42,937 nucleotides of DNA from Litorilinea aerophila (GCF_006569185.2 NZ_VIGC02000042.1:1-42937), one strand, 5' to 3'; counted from the stretch's first letter, positions 6,700 to 17,133 are shown. Notes: generated from the sequence alone by a model not told the origin. Numbers and translations are program-made.

Positions 6700-9366
6700 T
6701 TACATCCCGGCCAGGGTCGTGAGACCCACGAACAGCCCCTGGGCCAGGGCGTCCTCGCGGATGGTTTCGGCCGGCAGGTGGAAGGTGGTCATGGTCACGG
6801 CGCCCCGGCCGTAAGGGAGCCGATGCAGGAGGGACACCGGCCGGTGGATCCAGCCCAGGGCCAGGCCCGCCCATGTGGCCTGGGCCATCAGCGTGGCCGG
6901 CAGGCCGGCCAACACTGCCCGGGGTGTGACCGGCTGGAACTCCATCTCCAGCAGCGGCCCACCGGGCAGATGGGCAAAGGGGCCGGTCTTCCGTAGCCAG
7001 CTGAAGGACGTGGCCCAGTCGCCCTGCCAGGCGGTGCCCGCCCGGGGCACCACCCGGCCCGCCGGCAGGCGGAGCCCAGGCGCGGTGGGCTCCTCGGGCT
7101 CGGCCAACAGGAGCAGCCGGGCCCCGGCCTGGACGGCTTCCTGGAGCGCTGGGGTGTAGCGGCGGGCTACCCAGATGCCCTCCCCCGGGGATGGCTGCTC
7201 CACCAGGCTGTAGCCCAGCTCCTGGAGCGCCTGGGCCAGGGCTTCGTCGTCCACCACGTGGATGGAATGGACAGGGGCGGGCGCGGCCACCACCGCCAGC
7301 TCCACCAGGGCCTGGGCCCGGGTGAGCCCCTGGCCGTCTCGCCAGGTGACGTGCAGGGGCAGGATCTGGCTTTCCAGCCCCCGAGGTACGGGCACTTCCA
7401 CCGTGGCGGCCGGCGCCGGGGCCGTCCCTTGGGCTGCGCCGGCCCGCCAGTGGAACGTCCCTTCGGCTTCAGGGCCAGCCGGTCCCATGGCCTGCAGCTC
7501 CACGGCGATGGATTGACCGGGCGCGGCGCTCCACCGCTGGGGGCGGACGGTTACCACCCGCTCCTGGTTCATGTCCACAAAGTAGCGGTCCAGTCCAGCC
7601 TTGATGTGCCGTTGCATGTCCATCAGGCCGTTGCACTCCCAGTGGACGTCGGTGAACTCGGTGATGACGTAGCCGGCGATGGCGGGATGGCGCCGCATGG
7701 AGGTCAGTTCGTAGGCCAGGCTGCGGGCCATGTGCTCCTGAGAAGCCTGCAGGAAGTCGTCCCAGCTGCCGAAGACCTGGTCCAGGCCGTATTTGTGGAA
7801 GCGCTGTTCCACGCCGTGGGGATAGACGATCCCTTCGCCCCAGTCGTAACCGGTCTCAAACCACCAGGGATCCCGGCCATTCTCCTGGATGGCCCGGGGA
7901 TCGGGCAGACCCCAGTTGCCGAATTCGCTGACGATGAGGGGCAGGTCGTCGCGGCGATGGTCGGCGAAGTCGGGAGCCCAGGCCCACGGCGCCCGGCCGG
8001 CAAAGTCCGCCACCCACTGGTCCCATTCGGCCGCGTGGTCGGGGATGCAGCGGTAGTGGTGGTAGTCCTCCAGATCGCCGGCCACGTGGAAGTTGGGCGC
8101 GCAGGGCGAGTTGTCCACGATGAGGCGGGTGGGATCCAGGGCTTTGGCCTCCTGGTAGAAGTCTGCCAGCCAGCGGCGGTGTTCTGGGTTACGGACCAGG
8201 TCCGTGCCCCAGTCTTCGTTGACCAGGCTCCAGGCGATGATGGAGGGGTGGTTCCAGTCCCGCTCCACCATGCCGGCGAAGGTCTCCCTGGCCCGGCGGG
8301 CCGCATCGGGCGACAGGTGCATCCAGTTGGGGATCTCGGTCCAGATGAGGATGCCCAGGCGGTCGGCCACCTGGTAGTAGCGGGGATCTTCGATCTTGAT
8401 GTGGCAGCGCAGGCAGTTGAGGCCCAGCGCCTTGGCTTTGCGCACCTGATCTTCCAGGAAGGCCAGGCTGGGCGGCGTGTAGATGGTGTAGGGGTAGTAG
8501 GCCTGGTCCAGCGCGCCCCGCAGGTAGATGGGCTCGCCGTTGAGGAAGATGCGCCCGTCCCGGGCTTCCACTGTGCGGAAGCCACAGGTCTCCTGCAGGA
8601 GATCCACGGGCTCGCCGGCCACCGCCAGGCGGGCCAGCACGGTGTAGAGGGCGGGGTCGTCTGGGCTCCATGGCCGGAGGGTCTCCAGGTCCAGGGTGAG
8701 GGTGCCCTCCAGCTCGTTGTGGAGTTCCCGCCGGGCCACCGCCCGGCCCGTGGGATCCAGGACGGTGATCTCCAGGGTGAAATCATGGTGGGAGGGCCGT
8801 TGGTTCAGGCTGGCCTGCACCGTGAGCTGGCCGCTGACCCGGTCGGGGGTGAGCCGCAGCCGGCGGATGTGGACGGCCGAGCGCTGCTCCAGCCAGACGC
8901 TCTGCCACAGCCCGCTGATGGGGCCATACCAGCTCTGCTTGCCGTGGGGAATCTCGGCGAAGGGGTAGGGGGTGGGTTCCCGGTGGGGGACGGCTTCATC
9001 GGCCACCCGGACCAGGAGCTCGTTTACGCCGGGCTGCAGGTAGGGAGCCACCTCGAACTCGAAGGGCAGGTAGCCGCCCTCGTGTTCGCCCACCAGGCGG
9101 CCGTTGATCCAGACCCGGGTATGGTAGTCCGCGGCGCCGAAGTGCAGGATGGCGCTGCCTTCGGGCTTGTTCGGCAGGGCGAAGCGGCGACGGTACCAGC
9201 CGGCGCCCGCGGCTTCCCGCAGATCTTCAAACTGGGCCTGCCAGGGGAGGGGAACGGTGGCCACTCGCCAGGCTTGGGGCGCCACCGGGTTGAGCTCGGC
9301 CCGCTGTTCTGGGTCGTGGTAAAACTGCCAGATTCCGTCCAGGCTTAGACATTTGCGAAAGCTCAT
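6700..9366 (-). CDS. Glycoside hydrolase family 2 protein
   Basis: An 888-aa retaining beta-glycosidase. It has an N-terminal sugar-binding jelly-roll (about 10-170; [16 protein letters not shown]), an immunoglobulin-like domain (170-270), and a TIM barrel with acid/base E384 in WSLVNEDWG and nucleophile E481 in [10 protein letters not shown] roughly 250-residue C-terminal part is not recognised. No signal peptide, so it probably acts in the cytoplasm on imported oligosaccharides. The substrate is not clear (beta-galactoside, glucuronide or mannoside types are possible). The start at 9366 is chosen because GGAG lies 6 nt upstream; an in-frame ATG at 9402 has no such site. It is last in the ABC-sugar operon. 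Confidence 0.88.
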   Translation of the reverse strand: MSFRKCLSLDGIWQFYHDPEQRAELNPVAPQAWRVATVPLPWQAQFEDLREAAGAGWYRRRFALPNKPEGSAILHFGAADYHTRVWINGRLVGEHEGGYLPFEFEVAPYLQPGVNELLVRVADEAVPHREPTPYPFAEIPHGKQSWYGPISGLWQSVWLEQRSAVHIRRLRLTPDRVSGQLTVQASLNQRPSHHDFTLEITVLDPTGRAVARRELHNELEGTLTLDLETLRPWSPDDPALYTVLARLAVAGEPVDLLQETCGFRTVEARDGRIFLNGEPIYLRGALDQAYYPYTIYTPPSLAFLEDQVRKAKALGLNCLRCHIKIEDPRYYQVADRLGILIWTEIPNWMHLSPDAARRARETFAGMVERDWNHPSIIAWSLVNEDWGTDLVRNPEHRRWLADFYQEAKALDPTRLIVDNSPCAPNFHVAGDLEDYHHYRCIPDHAAEWDQWVADFAGRAPWAWAPDFADHRRDDLPLIVSEFGNWGLPDPRAIQENGRDPWWFETGYDWGEGIVYPHGVEQRFHKYGLDQVFGSWDDFLQASQEHMARSLAYELTSMRRHPAIAGYVITEFTDVHWECNGLMDMQRHIKAGLDRYFVDMNQERVVTVRPQRWSAAPGQSIAVELQAMGPAGPEAEGTFHWRAGAAQGTAPAPAATVEVPVPRGLESQILPLHVTWRDGQGLTRAQALVELAVVAAPAPVHSIHVVDDEALAQALQELGYSLVEQPSPGEGIWVARRYTPALQEAVQAGARLLLLAEPEEPTAPGLRLPAGRVVPRAGTAWQGDWATSFSWLRKTGPFAHLPGGPLLEMEFQPVTPRAVLAGLPATLMAQATWAGLALGWIHRPVSLLHRLPYGRGAVTMTTFHLPAETIREDALAQGLFVGLTTLAGM

Positions 9367-9410
9367 AGGGTTCTCCGACAACGTTTGGATTTCCTGTCTC
9401 ATTCAATCTA

Positions 9411-10262
9411 TCATCGGCCGCCCATGCCGGTCAGCATGACGCCCTGGATGATGCGCCGCTGGAAGATGGCGTAGAAGAGGAGCACGGGCGCGCTGGCCAC
9501 CATGGCGCCGGCCATGACCAGCGCCCGCTCCTGGGTGTAGGTCCCCTGGAGGACGGTGAGGCCCACGGGCAGGGTGCGCATCTCCAGCCGGTTGAGCACA
9601 ATCAGGGGCCAGAAGAGGTCGTTCCAGGCGCCCAGGAAGAGGAAGATGGTCAGGGCAATCAGGGCGGACTGGCTCAGGGGCAGGATGATCTGCCAGTAGA
9701 TGCGGAAGCGGCTGGCACCGTCGATCACGGCTGCCTCTTCCATTTCCCGGGGGATGCTGAGGAAAAACTGGCGCAGGAGGAAGACGCCGAAGACATTGGC
9801 CGCCCCCGGCCAGATGAGGGCATGGTAGGTGTCCAGCCAGCCCAGCCAGCGCACCAGCAGGAAGACCGGGATCAGGGTGACCTGGCCCGGCACCATGATG
9901 GTGAAGAGGATCAGCATGAAGAGAAAATCCCGGCCGGGGAAGCGCAGGCGGGCGAAGCCGTAGGCGGTCAGGCTGCTGATGAAGAGGGCCACCGCCGTGG
10001 CCGCGGTGCTAACGATCACGCTGTTGATCAGCCAGCGCCCCACCTGGAGATCCTGGCGGGTGAAGACTTCCCGGTAGTGCTCCAGGGTGGGCGTCTGGGG
10101 CCAGAACTGGAGAGGCCAGGCGAAGACCTGCTCCGACGGCGTGATGGAGACCACCAGCATCCAGTAGATGGGGAAGCCTACCACCACGGCCAGGGCGATC
10201 AGGGCGGCGTAGAGCAGCAGCCGGTGGAGGTAGTGCATGCGGCGCTCTTTGGAGAGGTGCAT
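9411..10262 (-). CDS. Carbohydrate ABC transporter permease (MalG type)
   Basis: A 283-aa inner-membrane permease with six predicted hydrophobic segments. The EAA loop [20 protein letters not shown], which docks the ATPase, is clear. The first segment starts around residue 12 after HYLHR. It forms a heterodimer with the permease encoded just upstream (21 nt gap). GGAG lies 8 nt before the ATG. No ATPase gene is in this operon, so a shared MsmK/UgpC-type ATPase encoded elsewhere is expected. Confidence 0.92.
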   Translation of the reverse strand: MHLSKERRMHYLHRLLLYAALIALAVVVGFPIYWMLVVSITPSEQVFAWPLQFWPQTPTLEHYREVFTRQDLQVGRWLINSVIVSTAATAVALFISSLTAYGFARLRFPGRDFLFMLILFTIMVPGQVTLIPVFLLVRWLGWLDTYHALIWPGAANVFGVFLLRQFFLSIPREMEEAAVIDGASRFRIYWQIILPLSQSALIALTIFLFLGAWNDLFWPLIVLNRLEMRTLPVGLTVLQGTYTQERALVMAGAMVASAPVLLFYAIFQRRIIQGVMLTGMGGR

Positions 10263-10283
10263 GATGCAGGCTCCTTCCCGGGT

Positions 10284-11225
10284 TTAATATTCGACGATGC
10301 TCTGCCGCCCAAAGAAGCGGAACTGGAGCAGGGTGAAGAACAGGATCACCAGGGCCAGGCCGATGGCGATGGTGGTGCCATAGCCCATGCGGAAAAAGCG
10401 CCAGGCCGTCTGGTAGAGGTACATGATGGTGGTGAAGGAAGCCCGGCCCGGGCCACCGCCGGTCATGATGTAGGGCTGGCCGAAGACCTGGAAGTGGGCG
10501 ATCAGCTGGGTGACCGCCACGAAGAAGATGGTGGGCCGCATCAGGGGGAGGGTGATGTGCCAGGTCAGGCGCCAGCCACTGGCGCCGTCGATGCGGGCCG
10601 CCTCGTAGAGGTGGGCCGGGATGCCCTGCAGCCCGGCGATGTAGATGAGCATGGGAAAGCCAAAGCCCCACCAGACGGTGGCCAGGCTCAGGGACGGAAT
10701 GACCAGCCGGGTATCGGCCAGCCACTTCACCGGCGGCAGCCCAAACCAGACCAGGAAGTAGTTGATCACGCCAAACTGGGTATTCATCATCCAGCTCATG
10801 ATGATGCCCATGGCCGAGACCGACAGGATCACCGGCGCGTAGTAGATGAAGCGGAAAAAGTCCCGCCCGCGGATGGGCTGGTTGGCGCCGATGGCCACCA
10901 CCAGGGCAAAGAAGGTGTTGATGATGGCCGTCAGGAAGGCAAAGTACAGGCTGTTGCGCAGGGCGATCCACCAGATGTCGTCCCGCAAAAGCAGCTGGAA
11001 GTTGCGCAGGCCTGTAAAGGGACGCTCTGGCGCCAACATCTTCCAGTCGTGCAGGCTCATATAAAAGCTATACAGGATGGGCGCCAGGGTAAAAGTACAA
11101 AAAAGGAGCATGAAGGGCAGAATGAACAGGTAGTTGCCCAACACCCAGCGGCGGGTGCGCCAGGTGCCTCGATGGGGAGCTCCGGATGGCGGGCCGGATG
11201 ATGGCCGGGAAAGGGTGGTTGACAT
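10284..11225 (-). CDS. Carbohydrate ABC transporter permease (MalF/UgpA type)
   Basis: A 313-aa permease. A basic, proline-rich N-terminus (1-27) precedes the first membrane segment ([17 protein letters not shown]). The EAA loop is [19 protein letters not shown] near residue 200. It pairs with the MalG-type permease downstream to form the sugar channel. The ribosome site is weak (GAGG about 12 nt before the ATG). It lies 90 nt downstream of the binding-protein gene, with a stem-loop between them. Confidence 0.92.
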   Translation of the reverse strand: MSTTLSRPSSGPPSGAPHRGTWRTRRWVLGNYLFILPFMLLFCTFTLAPILYSFYMSLHDWKMLAPERPFTGLRNFQLLLRDDIWWIALRNSLYFAFLTAIINTFFALVVAIGANQPIRGRDFFRFIYYAPVILSVSAMGIIMSWMMNTQFGVINYFLVWFGLPPVKWLADTRLVIPSLSLATVWWGFGFPMLIYIAGLQGIPAHLYEAARIDGASGWRLTWHITLPLMRPTIFFVAVTQLIAHFQVFGQPYIMTGGGPGRASFTTIMYLYQTAWRFFRMGYGTTIAIGLALVILFFTLLQFRFFGRQSIVEY

Positions 11226-11262
11226 GATGGCTATACCTCAACAGGGAACGAACACGAACGAA

Positions 11263-11292
11263 CGGGGACCGGCACCCAGGTGCCGATCCCCG
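11263..11292 (-). terminator. Intercistronic stem-loop after the sugar-binding protein gene
   Basis: Arms CGGGGACCGGCACC (11263-11276) and GGTGCCGATCCCCG (11279-11292) pair with one mismatch around a 2-nt loop. It sits between the binding-protein and permease genes, where such hairpins in sugar operons stabilise the upstream mRNA or cause partial termination, giving excess binding protein. No T-run is present. Confidence 0.55.
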
Positions 11293-11314
11293 CTGTCAGG
11301 GCTGTCCGGCCGGG

Positions 11315-12718
11315 TTACGGACCGCAGCGATCCAGGATATCCTGAATCCGGCTGTTGGCATCATCCAGCCCCTGTTCCACGCTCTTCACATTGTTGAAGA
11401 TGGCATCCAGCTCCGGCATGTAGGCGCTGTCGATGACTTCCTGGATGCACTCGTGGGCATAGTCATAGCGGCCGAAGGAGAGGAAGCTTTCGCCCAGGAC
11501 TTTGGCCGAGGGGTACTCCTCCAGGGTGAGGGCTTCCAGCTGGGACTTGCGGGCCGGGGGTTGCCCGGAGGTGGCCCAGAACAGGCCGCTGTCGGACAGG
11601 TAGGCGATCAGCTGCTTGGCCGCCTCCAGCTTCTCGTCCGGGAGGGTCTTGGGCGTGTAGATGACGTGGGAGCTGGTCCAGGTGACCTGCTCGTTGCCGA
11701 TCTTGGGGAAGGGGCAGACTCCCCAATTGACCCCGTTCTCGTTGACGAAGTTCAAGAACCAGCTACCTTCCGGCGTCATGGCCAGTTGACCGCCGGCGAA
11801 GCTCTGCCAGGCATCGAAACCGGCCGGCTGGGGCGCCACGTGCTCCTTGTAAATCAGGTCATACCAGAACTGGACGGCCTGGATGCCGGCTTCGCTGTTG
11901 AGGGTGGCCTTGCCTTGCCGATCGGTCCAGTCGCCGCCGAACTGCCACAGGGTACTGAGGATGGTGGGCTTGAACCAGGAGACATGGACGCCCCACTGGG
12001 CCACGTTCTCCGGGTCGAAATTGGGGCTCTCCGCGGTGTTGCCGTTGGCGTCCACCGTCAGCTTACGGGCGAAGTCCAACAGCTCTACCCCGTCGGTGGG
12101 GCAGACGTCGGGATCCAGGCCGGCGGCCTCGAAGAGATCCTTGTTGTACCAGAAGCCCCAGCCGTGGATGTCCAGCGGGACGCCGTAGCGGTTGCCCTGG
12201 TATTCCAGGCTCGCCAGGGTCTTTTCCACGATGTCATCCTCGGGGATGGGGCCGCCGTAGCCGTCGTAGAAGTCGGAGGTTTCCCGCAGCACCCCCTGGC
12301 TGGCGAATTGGGGGATCTCAAACTCGTGGAGCAGGAAGAGGTCTGGCGGATTGCCCGAGACCAGGGACGTGAGCAGCTTGTCAAAGTAGGTGCCCCAGGG
12401 CATCATCTCCACCCGCACGGAGACCTCGGGGTGCTCCTGGGTGAAGGCCTCCACCATCTGGACCATGGTGACGCCGTCGCTGCCGGTGAGGCCGTTCCAG
12501 TAGATGAGCTGGGTGTCCCCTTCACCGGCCTGGGCCACGATGGGGGTGGGTTCTGCCTCGGCGGCGGGGGCTTCCGCCTCCGCTGCCGGCGCCTCGGCCG
12601 CGCCTTCCGCGGCAGGTTCCTGGGCCGGGGGCGGCTGAGTGGGCGGCGCGCCACAGGCGGCCACCAGCAGCGCCACCACCAGGAAGAGGGTCAGGAAACG
12701 AAATGGCTGCAGTCGCAT
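11315..12718 (-). CDS. Extracellular sugar-binding lipoprotein of an ABC transporter
   Basis: A 467-aa family 1 solute-binding protein. The signal peptide [20 protein letters not shown] ends in the lipobox LLVAAC, so it is lipid-anchored outside the cell. An Ala/Glu/Pro-rich linker (about 25-70) precedes the binding domain ([22 protein letters not shown]). The ATG at 12718 is chosen because GGAGGAG lies about 8 nt upstream and it gives a proper signal peptide; the frame stays open far upstream without one. It is first in the operon with the two permeases and the GH2 glycosidase, so it likely delivers oligosaccharides for that enzyme. The sugar is unknown. Confidence 0.93.
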   Translation of the reverse strand: MRLQPFRFLTLFLVVALLVAACGAPPTQPPPAQEPAAEGAAEAPAAEAEAPAAEAEPTPIVAQAGEGDTQLIYWNGLTGSDGVTMVQMVEAFTQEHPEVSVRVEMMPWGTYFDKLLTSLVSGNPPDLFLLHEFEIPQFASQGVLRETSDFYDGYGGPIPEDDIVEKTLASLEYQGNRYGVPLDIHGWGFWYNKDLFEAAGLDPDVCPTDGVELLDFARKLTVDANGNTAESPNFDPENVAQWGVHVSWFKPTILSTLWQFGGDWTDRQGKATLNSEAGIQAVQFWYDLIYKEHVAPQPAGFDAWQSFAGGQLAMTPEGSWFLNFVNENGVNWGVCPFPKIGNEQVTWTSSHVIYTPKTLPDEKLEAAKQLIAYLSDSGLFWATSGQPPARKSQLEALTLEEYPSAKVLGESFLSFGRYDYAHECIQEVIDSAYMPELDAIFNNVKSVEQGLDDANSRIQDILDRCGP

Positions 12719-12835
12719 ACGATTTTCTCCTCCCTGGATCCAATGATCCATGATTGTTGATAGATACAACGAAAAACACCTGCAACAGCCGCCCTGGGTC
12801 CCGCGGATCTGCGGGGATGTAGGGCTTGGGGTGAA

Positions 12836-12853
12836 TGTTTCAGTAATCCTGTT
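12836..12853. promoter_or_regulatory. Operator-like repeat O2 of the sugar operon
   Basis: TGTTTCAGTAATCCTGTT, a near copy of the repeat at 12899-12916 (15 of 18 positions), 63 bp away in the same orientation. Each has a small CAG-N5-CTG symmetry. It lies in the transcribed leader. Confidence 0.5.
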
Positions 12854-12898
12854 TTGAATGTGTGAAATGTGACGGTTGATCGGGAAGCAGATGCTTAG

Positions 12899-12939
12899 TG
12901 TTTCAGAAATACTGTAGCACGGCTTTGGGCGCCTGTCAA
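12899..12939 (-). promoter_or_regulatory. Sugar-operon promoter overlapped by operator O1
   Basis: On the minus strand, TTGACA (12939-12934), a 17-nt spacer and TACAGT (12916-12911) make a sigma70-type promoter. The -10 lies inside the operator-like word TGTTTCAGAAATACTGTA (12899-12916). A protein bound there would block RNA polymerase; the divergent ArsR-type regulator is the obvious candidate. Confidence 0.65.
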
Positions 12940-13092
12940 GCCCCTTTTGCTTTTTTGGGCGGGCGATGGTCGATGTCTGCCTGGGAAGCGCCGGCGGATC
13001 GGTCGAAAAGTCGGTTTGTGGATGCTGTTTGTTTCTGGTAATTGCGAAATAAAGTGGGGGCGTGGTATCCTGAAAACCGCTTGAATATTCAG

Positions 13093-13300
13093 GCCATGCC
13101 GCAGGTCCGGCCTCTGGCCGGACGGGGGTACCGGGGACCTTTGTCACGCAGGGATGCGTGACCTACGTGAGCGGGCCATGTCATAGGTTCGGCCTCTGGC
13201 CGGACGAGGGTGCCGGGGACCTTTGTCGCCCAGGGATGCGTGCCCTACGTGAGTGGGCCATGTCGCAGGTCCGACCTCTGGCCGGACGGGGGCGCCGGTG
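13093..13300. repeat. 82-bp tandem repeat, about 2.5 copies, with internal hairpins
   Basis: Units start at 13093, 13175 and 13257, each with GCCATG; the third is cut short at about 13300. Each full unit has two hairpin modules: a CCGGCC-TCT-GGCCGG stem and a stem around TGCG-type arms (GTCACGCA/TGCGTGAC in unit 1, less perfect in unit 2). The same modules recur in the 25747-26144 repeats. The array is non-coding and separates the sugar-operon promoter from the regulator gene. Confidence 0.8.
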
Positions 13301-13369
13301 TGCATGGCAAAAATAAAAAAATATGCGGTAAAACATGCGCGGCCTTCCAGGGCCGCCAGGGAGGAGCAA

Positions 13370-14341
13370 ATGGGTATGTCGATGGAGGAAAATCACCAGA
13401 ACACCCTGACCAGCCGCACGTTGATGGTCAACGTGACCCAGCAGGATCCCGTCCAGTTGGCCCGGGTTGCCAAGGCACTCAGTTCTTTGCAGCGGGTGCG
13501 CATCCTGGAGTACCTGGCCGACAAGGTGGCCAACGTCTCCGAAATTGCCCAGGCCCTGGACATGCCCCTGGCCACCGCCAACCTGCACCTCAACAGCCTG
13601 GAGGAAGCCGGTTTGATCCGGAGCGAGCGGGTGGCCGCCCGCCGCGGGCAGCAGAAGATGTGTGCCCGCCTCTACGATATCGTGGTGATCCACTTCCCCA
13701 AGCCCCAGGAGCATCCCCGACGCCAGCGGTTTACCGTGGAGATGCCCGTGGGCGCCTTTGTGGATCACCAGGTCTCGCCCACCTGTGGCATCGTCACAGC
13801 CCAGGGGCTGGTGGGCAACCTGGACGATCCCCTGGTCTTCTACGAGCCGGAGCGCTTCGATGCACAGCTCATCTGGTTCAGCCATGGCTACCTGGAGTAT
13901 CGCTTCCCCTACCGGGCCAGGCCGGAGCAGGTGCCCCATCGGTTGCAAATCAGCATGGAGCTCTGCTCCGAGGCAGCGCCCCATCGGCGGGACTGGCCCT
14001 CGGACATCTTCCTGGAGATCAACGGCGTGCTCGTCGGCACGTGGACGTCGCCCGGGGACTTCGGGGGGGAGCGCGGCCGTCTGACGCCGGAGTGGTGGGA
14101 AGATCACAACAGCCAATATGGGCTGTTGAAGACCTGGCGGGTGGATGAGGAGGGATCTTACATTGATGGTCGTTACCTGTCTTCAGTGACCATCCGGGAT
14201 CTCAAGCTGGGGGAGCAACCCTTCATCCGGGTGCGCATCGGCGTCAAGCCGGATGCGGCCAACGTGGGGGGGATGAATCTCTTTGGCCGCCAGTTTGGCA
14301 ACTACCCCCAGGACATCGTGCTCGACCTGGACTTTGAGTAG
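13370..14341 (+). CDS. ArsR-family winged-helix regulator with large C-terminal domain
   Basis: A 323-aa transcriptional regulator. Residues about 25-95 form an ArsR-type winged helix ([20 protein letters not shown], then [20 protein letters not shown] with the recognition helix). The remaining roughly 220 residues are an uncharacterised domain rich in aromatic and acidic residues, probably ligand-sensing. It is divergent from the sugar ABC/GH2 operon and likely binds the repeated operator there; that is inferred from position. GGGAGGAG lies directly before the ATG at 13370; ATGs at 13376 and 13382 are also possible starts. No metal-binding ArsR cysteine motif was seen. Confidence 0.85.
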   Translation: MGMSMEENHQNTLTSRTLMVNVTQQDPVQLARVAKALSSLQRVRILEYLADKVANVSEIAQALDMPLATANLHLNSLEEAGLIRSERVAARRGQQKMCARLYDIVVIHFPKPQEHPRRQRFTVEMPVGAFVDHQVSPTCGIVTAQGLVGNLDDPLVFYEPERFDAQLIWFSHGYLEYRFPYRARPEQVPHRLQISMELCSEAAPHRRDWPSDIFLEINGVLVGTWTSPGDFGGERGRLTPEWWEDHNSQYGLLKTWRVDEEGSYIDGRYLSSVTIRDLKLGEQPFIRVRIGVKPDAANVGGMNLFGRQFGNYPQDIVLDLDFE

Positions 14342-14352
14342 GATCAACACTG

Positions 14353-15528
14353 CTATTCCCGGGCCACCAGCAGGGTGGGCTCTGGGGTGTTCTCCTCGTC
14401 GCAATCCAGCGTAGGCTCCGGCGTGCGAGCCTCTTCGGTCTTGCGCCTGGACTGAATAGACAGAGGGGAAGTATTGGTGAGCCACATGTGCTGCAGGATC
14501 ACCTGGGCTGCGCCGGCCACGGGCACTGCCAGCAGCGCGCCCACCAGCCCGTTGAGCATGCTGCCGCCAATCAGGGCCACCATCACCCACAGGGGGTTCA
14601 GCCCCACGTTGGAGGACATCACCCGGGGGACCAGCAGGTTGCTCTCCAGAGCCTGCAAGATGACGAAGCCCACCACGACGGCCAGGGCGGTGGCCGGGGA
14701 GATCTGCAGCGCAGCCAGCACAGCCGGTACTGCCCCCAGGATCGGACCCACCATGGGCACTGCTTCGAAGAGCCCGGCGATGACGGCCAGGGCCAGGGGG
14801 TTGGGGACGCCCAGGGCCAACAACATGAGGAAGGTGGCGCCCCCTATGATGCCCATCAGGAAGAGCTGCCCGCGTAGATAGGCGCCCAGGCGATCTTCGA
14901 TGGAGTTCCAAACGGTGTGGACCGTCTCCCGGGCGGGAAAGGGGGAGAGGGTGAGCAACAGGCGGAGGGTTTCGTCCCGGGCCACCAGCCAGTAGAAAGC
15001 CAGCACCAGGATCAGGCCTATCTGCCCCAACACCTTGAACATCTGCCAGGTCATGGGCCAGGCCTGCTCCTCCACCTGGGCCTGGGTCGAGGCCAGGCTG
15101 TCCAAGAGCTCGGGGGAGATGCGGATGAAGGGGAGGATGGTATGGAGCTGGCCCCAGCGATAGAGGGTGAAACGCAGCTCTGTCACCGCCGTGGTGAGCT
15201 GTTGGGTGAGAAATTCCCGCTCCAGCAGTTGGAGGCTAAAGCTCAGCAGCGGGGGCAGGGCCACCGCCAGCAGCCCACCGAAGGCGACCAGAATGACGAT
15301 GTAGACCAGCAAAATGGCTGCCGTACAGTGGATACCCCGTTCCGTCAGGGCGACCACAAAGGGGCGGATGGCCGAGGCGAAGACGATGGCGGCGAAGAGC
15401 ACCAGCCACAATTCCAGGAGGCGGTAGGCGCCATAAGCCAGGACCAGCCCTCCCAGCAGGATCAGGACAGCCTGGACGAAGGTCAGGGGGGCAATGTAGA
15501 CGACCGGTGTCTGGGTTCGTTGCTTCAT
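14353..15528 (-). CDS. AI-2E family transporter (YdgG/PerM-like)
   Basis: A 391-aa multi-spanning membrane protein. It has an N-terminal pair of hydrophobic segments, a long middle amphipathic stretch (about 110-175), then the conserved C-terminal part with LGAYLRGQLFLMGIIGG, GLFEAVPMVGPILGAVPAV and LVPRVMSSNVGLNP, which are family hallmarks. The family includes TqsA (AI-2 export) and Na+/H+ antiporters, so the substrate is open. The ATG at 15528 has GAGG 11 nt upstream; a GTG at 15582 would add 18 residues. The C-terminal 40 residues are acidic and soluble. It converges on the ArsR regulator with only 11 nt between stops. Confidence 0.88.
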   Translation of the reverse strand: MKQRTQTPVVYIAPLTFVQAVLILLGGLVLAYGAYRLLELWLVLFAAIVFASAIRPFVVALTERGIHCTAAILLVYIVILVAFGGLLAVALPPLLSFSLQLLEREFLTQQLTTAVTELRFTLYRWGQLHTILPFIRISPELLDSLASTQAQVEEQAWPMTWQMFKVLGQIGLILVLAFYWLVARDETLRLLLTLSPFPARETVHTVWNSIEDRLGAYLRGQLFLMGIIGGATFLMLLALGVPNPLALAVIAGLFEAVPMVGPILGAVPAVLAALQISPATALAVVVGFVILQALESNLLVPRVMSSNVGLNPLWVMVALIGGSMLNGLVGALLAVPVAGAAQVILQHMWLTNTSPLSIQSRRKTEEARTPEPTLDCDEENTPEPTLLVARE

Positions 15529-15632
15529 GTTGTCGGGTTCCTCTACCCTGGCATGGGATCCGGATGGGGTGTCTCTGGACACGGGTAAATTTTGCCCGGC
15601 GGGGGAGCGAAACCGGGCGGACTCCCTGCCGG

Positions 15633-16508
15633 TCAGGGGGTGAGATCGGCCGGGAGTCCGTTGGGGAATTCTCGAGCGATGGCGGCTTCAATTTGGGCGA
15701 TGCGGTTGTCCGGGTTGGGGTGGGTGCTGAAGAATTCCGGGCCACCCCTGCCGCCAGAGGCTTCGGCCAGGATTTCCATCACCCGGATCAGGGCCCGGGG
15801 ATCGTAGCCCGCGTCGGCCATGATGCGCACGCCCAGCCGATCCGACTCCAGCTCATCTTCCCGGCTGTGCCGCATGTTGACCAGTTGGGCCACCACGGCA
15901 GCCAGCTGGGCGGCCTGGGCACTGTCGGGGTTCTCGGGATCGGTCAGGACCACCCCTGCTGCGCCGGCCAGGCCCTCCATGAGCCGGGCCTTGGCCATCT
16001 GTTCGGCGGCATGTCGGCCAACCACGTGGCCAATCTCGTGGGCCAGCACGCCGGCCAGTTGGCCTTCCGTCTCCAGGGCCTGGAGGAGGGCCGCGGTGAT
16101 GAAGATCTGCCCGCCGGGCAGGGCGAAGGCATTGACCGTCTGCTCGTCGGCCAGCACGTGGAACTCGAAGCGATAGGGCGTGTCCGCCGCCACCGAGTTG
16201 GCCACCAGATGCTGACCCACCTCGTCCACCACGCTTTGCCACTGGCTGTTGGGATGCAACCCGCCGAACTGACGGGCCATCTGGGGCGCTGCCTGGAGGC
16301 CGAGCTGGATCTCCTGATCCACGGTCAGGCTCACCCGTTGGGTTTCTTCGGTAACCGGGTTGTAGACTTCCTGGGTGCCGAAGTAGTAGGCGCCCAGGGA
16401 AAAGAGGACCAAAATGATGGCGATGAGGAGGCGGCCACCCAGGGAAGAACCCCGGCGACGAACAGCGGAGCGGCCGCTTCGACCTGGAAATGAGAGGGGC
16501 CTGCGCAT
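15633..16508 (-). CDS. M48 family membrane-anchored metalloprotease
   Basis: A 291-aa zinc protease. One N-terminal membrane segment (about 26-43) follows a basic stretch. The zinc site is HEIGH (157-161) with the third ligand in the ExxxD motif E219-D223. VNAFALPGG (125-133) is the conserved substrate-cleft strand. This architecture resembles BepA/Oma1-type quality-control proteases, minus a TPR domain. It probably acts on the outer face of the cytoplasmic membrane. GGGAGAAG precedes the ATG. It heads a set of stress-related genes. Confidence 0.9.
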   Translation of the reverse strand: MRRPLSFPGRSGRSAVRRRGSSLGGRLLIAIILVLFSLGAYYFGTQEVYNPVTEETQRVSLTVDQEIQLGLQAAPQMARQFGGLHPNSQWQSVVDEVGQHLVANSVAADTPYRFEFHVLADEQTVNAFALPGGQIFITAALLQALETEGQLAGVLAHEIGHVVGRHAAEQMAKARLMEGLAGAAGVVLTDPENPDSAQAAQLAAVVAQLVNMRHSREDELESDRLGVRIMADAGYDPRALIRVMEILAEASGGRGGPEFFSTHPNPDNRIAQIEAAIAREFPNGLPADLTP

Positions 16509-16555
16509 CTTCTTCTCCCTTCTTGGTTCTTGGCTCCCAAACCGGGGGATTTAAA

Positions 16556-16588
16556 ACCGGGCGCCCCAGGGGGAATGGGGCGCCCGGT
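16556..16588 (-). terminator. Intrinsic terminator of glsB
   Basis: Minus-strand stem ACCGGGCGCCCC / GGGGCGCCCGGT with a 9-nt loop, followed by TTTTAAA. A classical rho-independent terminator 18 nt past the GlsB stop. Confidence 0.8.
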
Positions 16589-16605
16589 CGCTGCAGATGG
16601 GTCGG

Positions 16606-16863
16606 TCAGACGGCCGTCCGCCGCATCAGACCGACGATGAAGAGCAGGACGATGGCACCGACAGTGGCCGTGATGAGGGATCCGATGAACCCGTAGGCGG
16701 TCAGGCCCAGCAAGCTGAACATCCAACCACCCAGGATGGCACCCAGGATGCCGACCACCAGGTTGCCCAGGAAGCCAAAGCCATGGCCTCGCATCAGCTC
16801 ACCGGCGATCCAGCCGGCCACGGCACCGATCACAATCCAGACGATAAGGCTCCAAAGACCCAT
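16606..16863 (-). CDS. GlsB/YeaQ/YmgE family stress-response membrane protein
   Basis: An 85-aa protein (the Transglycosylase-associated family) with three hydrophobic segments and the glycine-rich signature GAVAGWIAGELMRGHGFGF and GNLVVGILGAILGGW. The family is linked to general stress and envelope; its molecular role is unknown. The ATG at 16863 is preceded by AAAGGAG with 8-nt spacing; an upstream GTG would add 6 residues and destroy that spacing. It has its own terminator. Confidence 0.9.
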   Translation of the reverse strand: MGLWSLIVWIVIGAVAGWIAGELMRGHGFGFLGNLVVGILGAILGGWMFSLLGLTAYGFIGSLITATVGAIVLLFIVGLMRRTAV

Positions 16864-17024
16864 GATGTGAACTCCTTTCACAATGTGTTGTGGTTACTGT
16901 TTTGACTCTACTGTTGTGACTACAGCGACTGTGCTTTCAGTGGCTGTATTTCACTTCAACGTCATGACCCCAGTGTACAGGCGAACCTGGAGCCGGCCAA
17001 CGGCCCCGGCGCCAGTCTTGTGGC

Positions 17025-17058
17025 GTCGGATGCGCCAGGAATTCCTGGCGCATCCGAC
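17025..17058. terminator. 34-bp perfect palindrome downstream of the HdeD gene
   Basis: Arms 17025-17041 and 17042-17058 are perfect, with GAATTC at the centre and no loop. It lies 75 nt past the HdeD-type stop and upstream of GlsB. No T-run. A terminator or dispersed palindrome. Confidence 0.5.
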
Positions 17059-17133
17059 AGGCGTCCTGGGGCTGGCGCTATGGGGGCCGGCGCTATGCGG
17101 TGACTATGCCATGGGGTAACTATCATGGGGGAA

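Noticed and set aside
14353-15528. AI-2 export as the definite role of the AI-2E family protein
   Set aside because: The family also includes ion antiporters and proteins of unknown substrate; no LuxS or Lsr genes are nearby.
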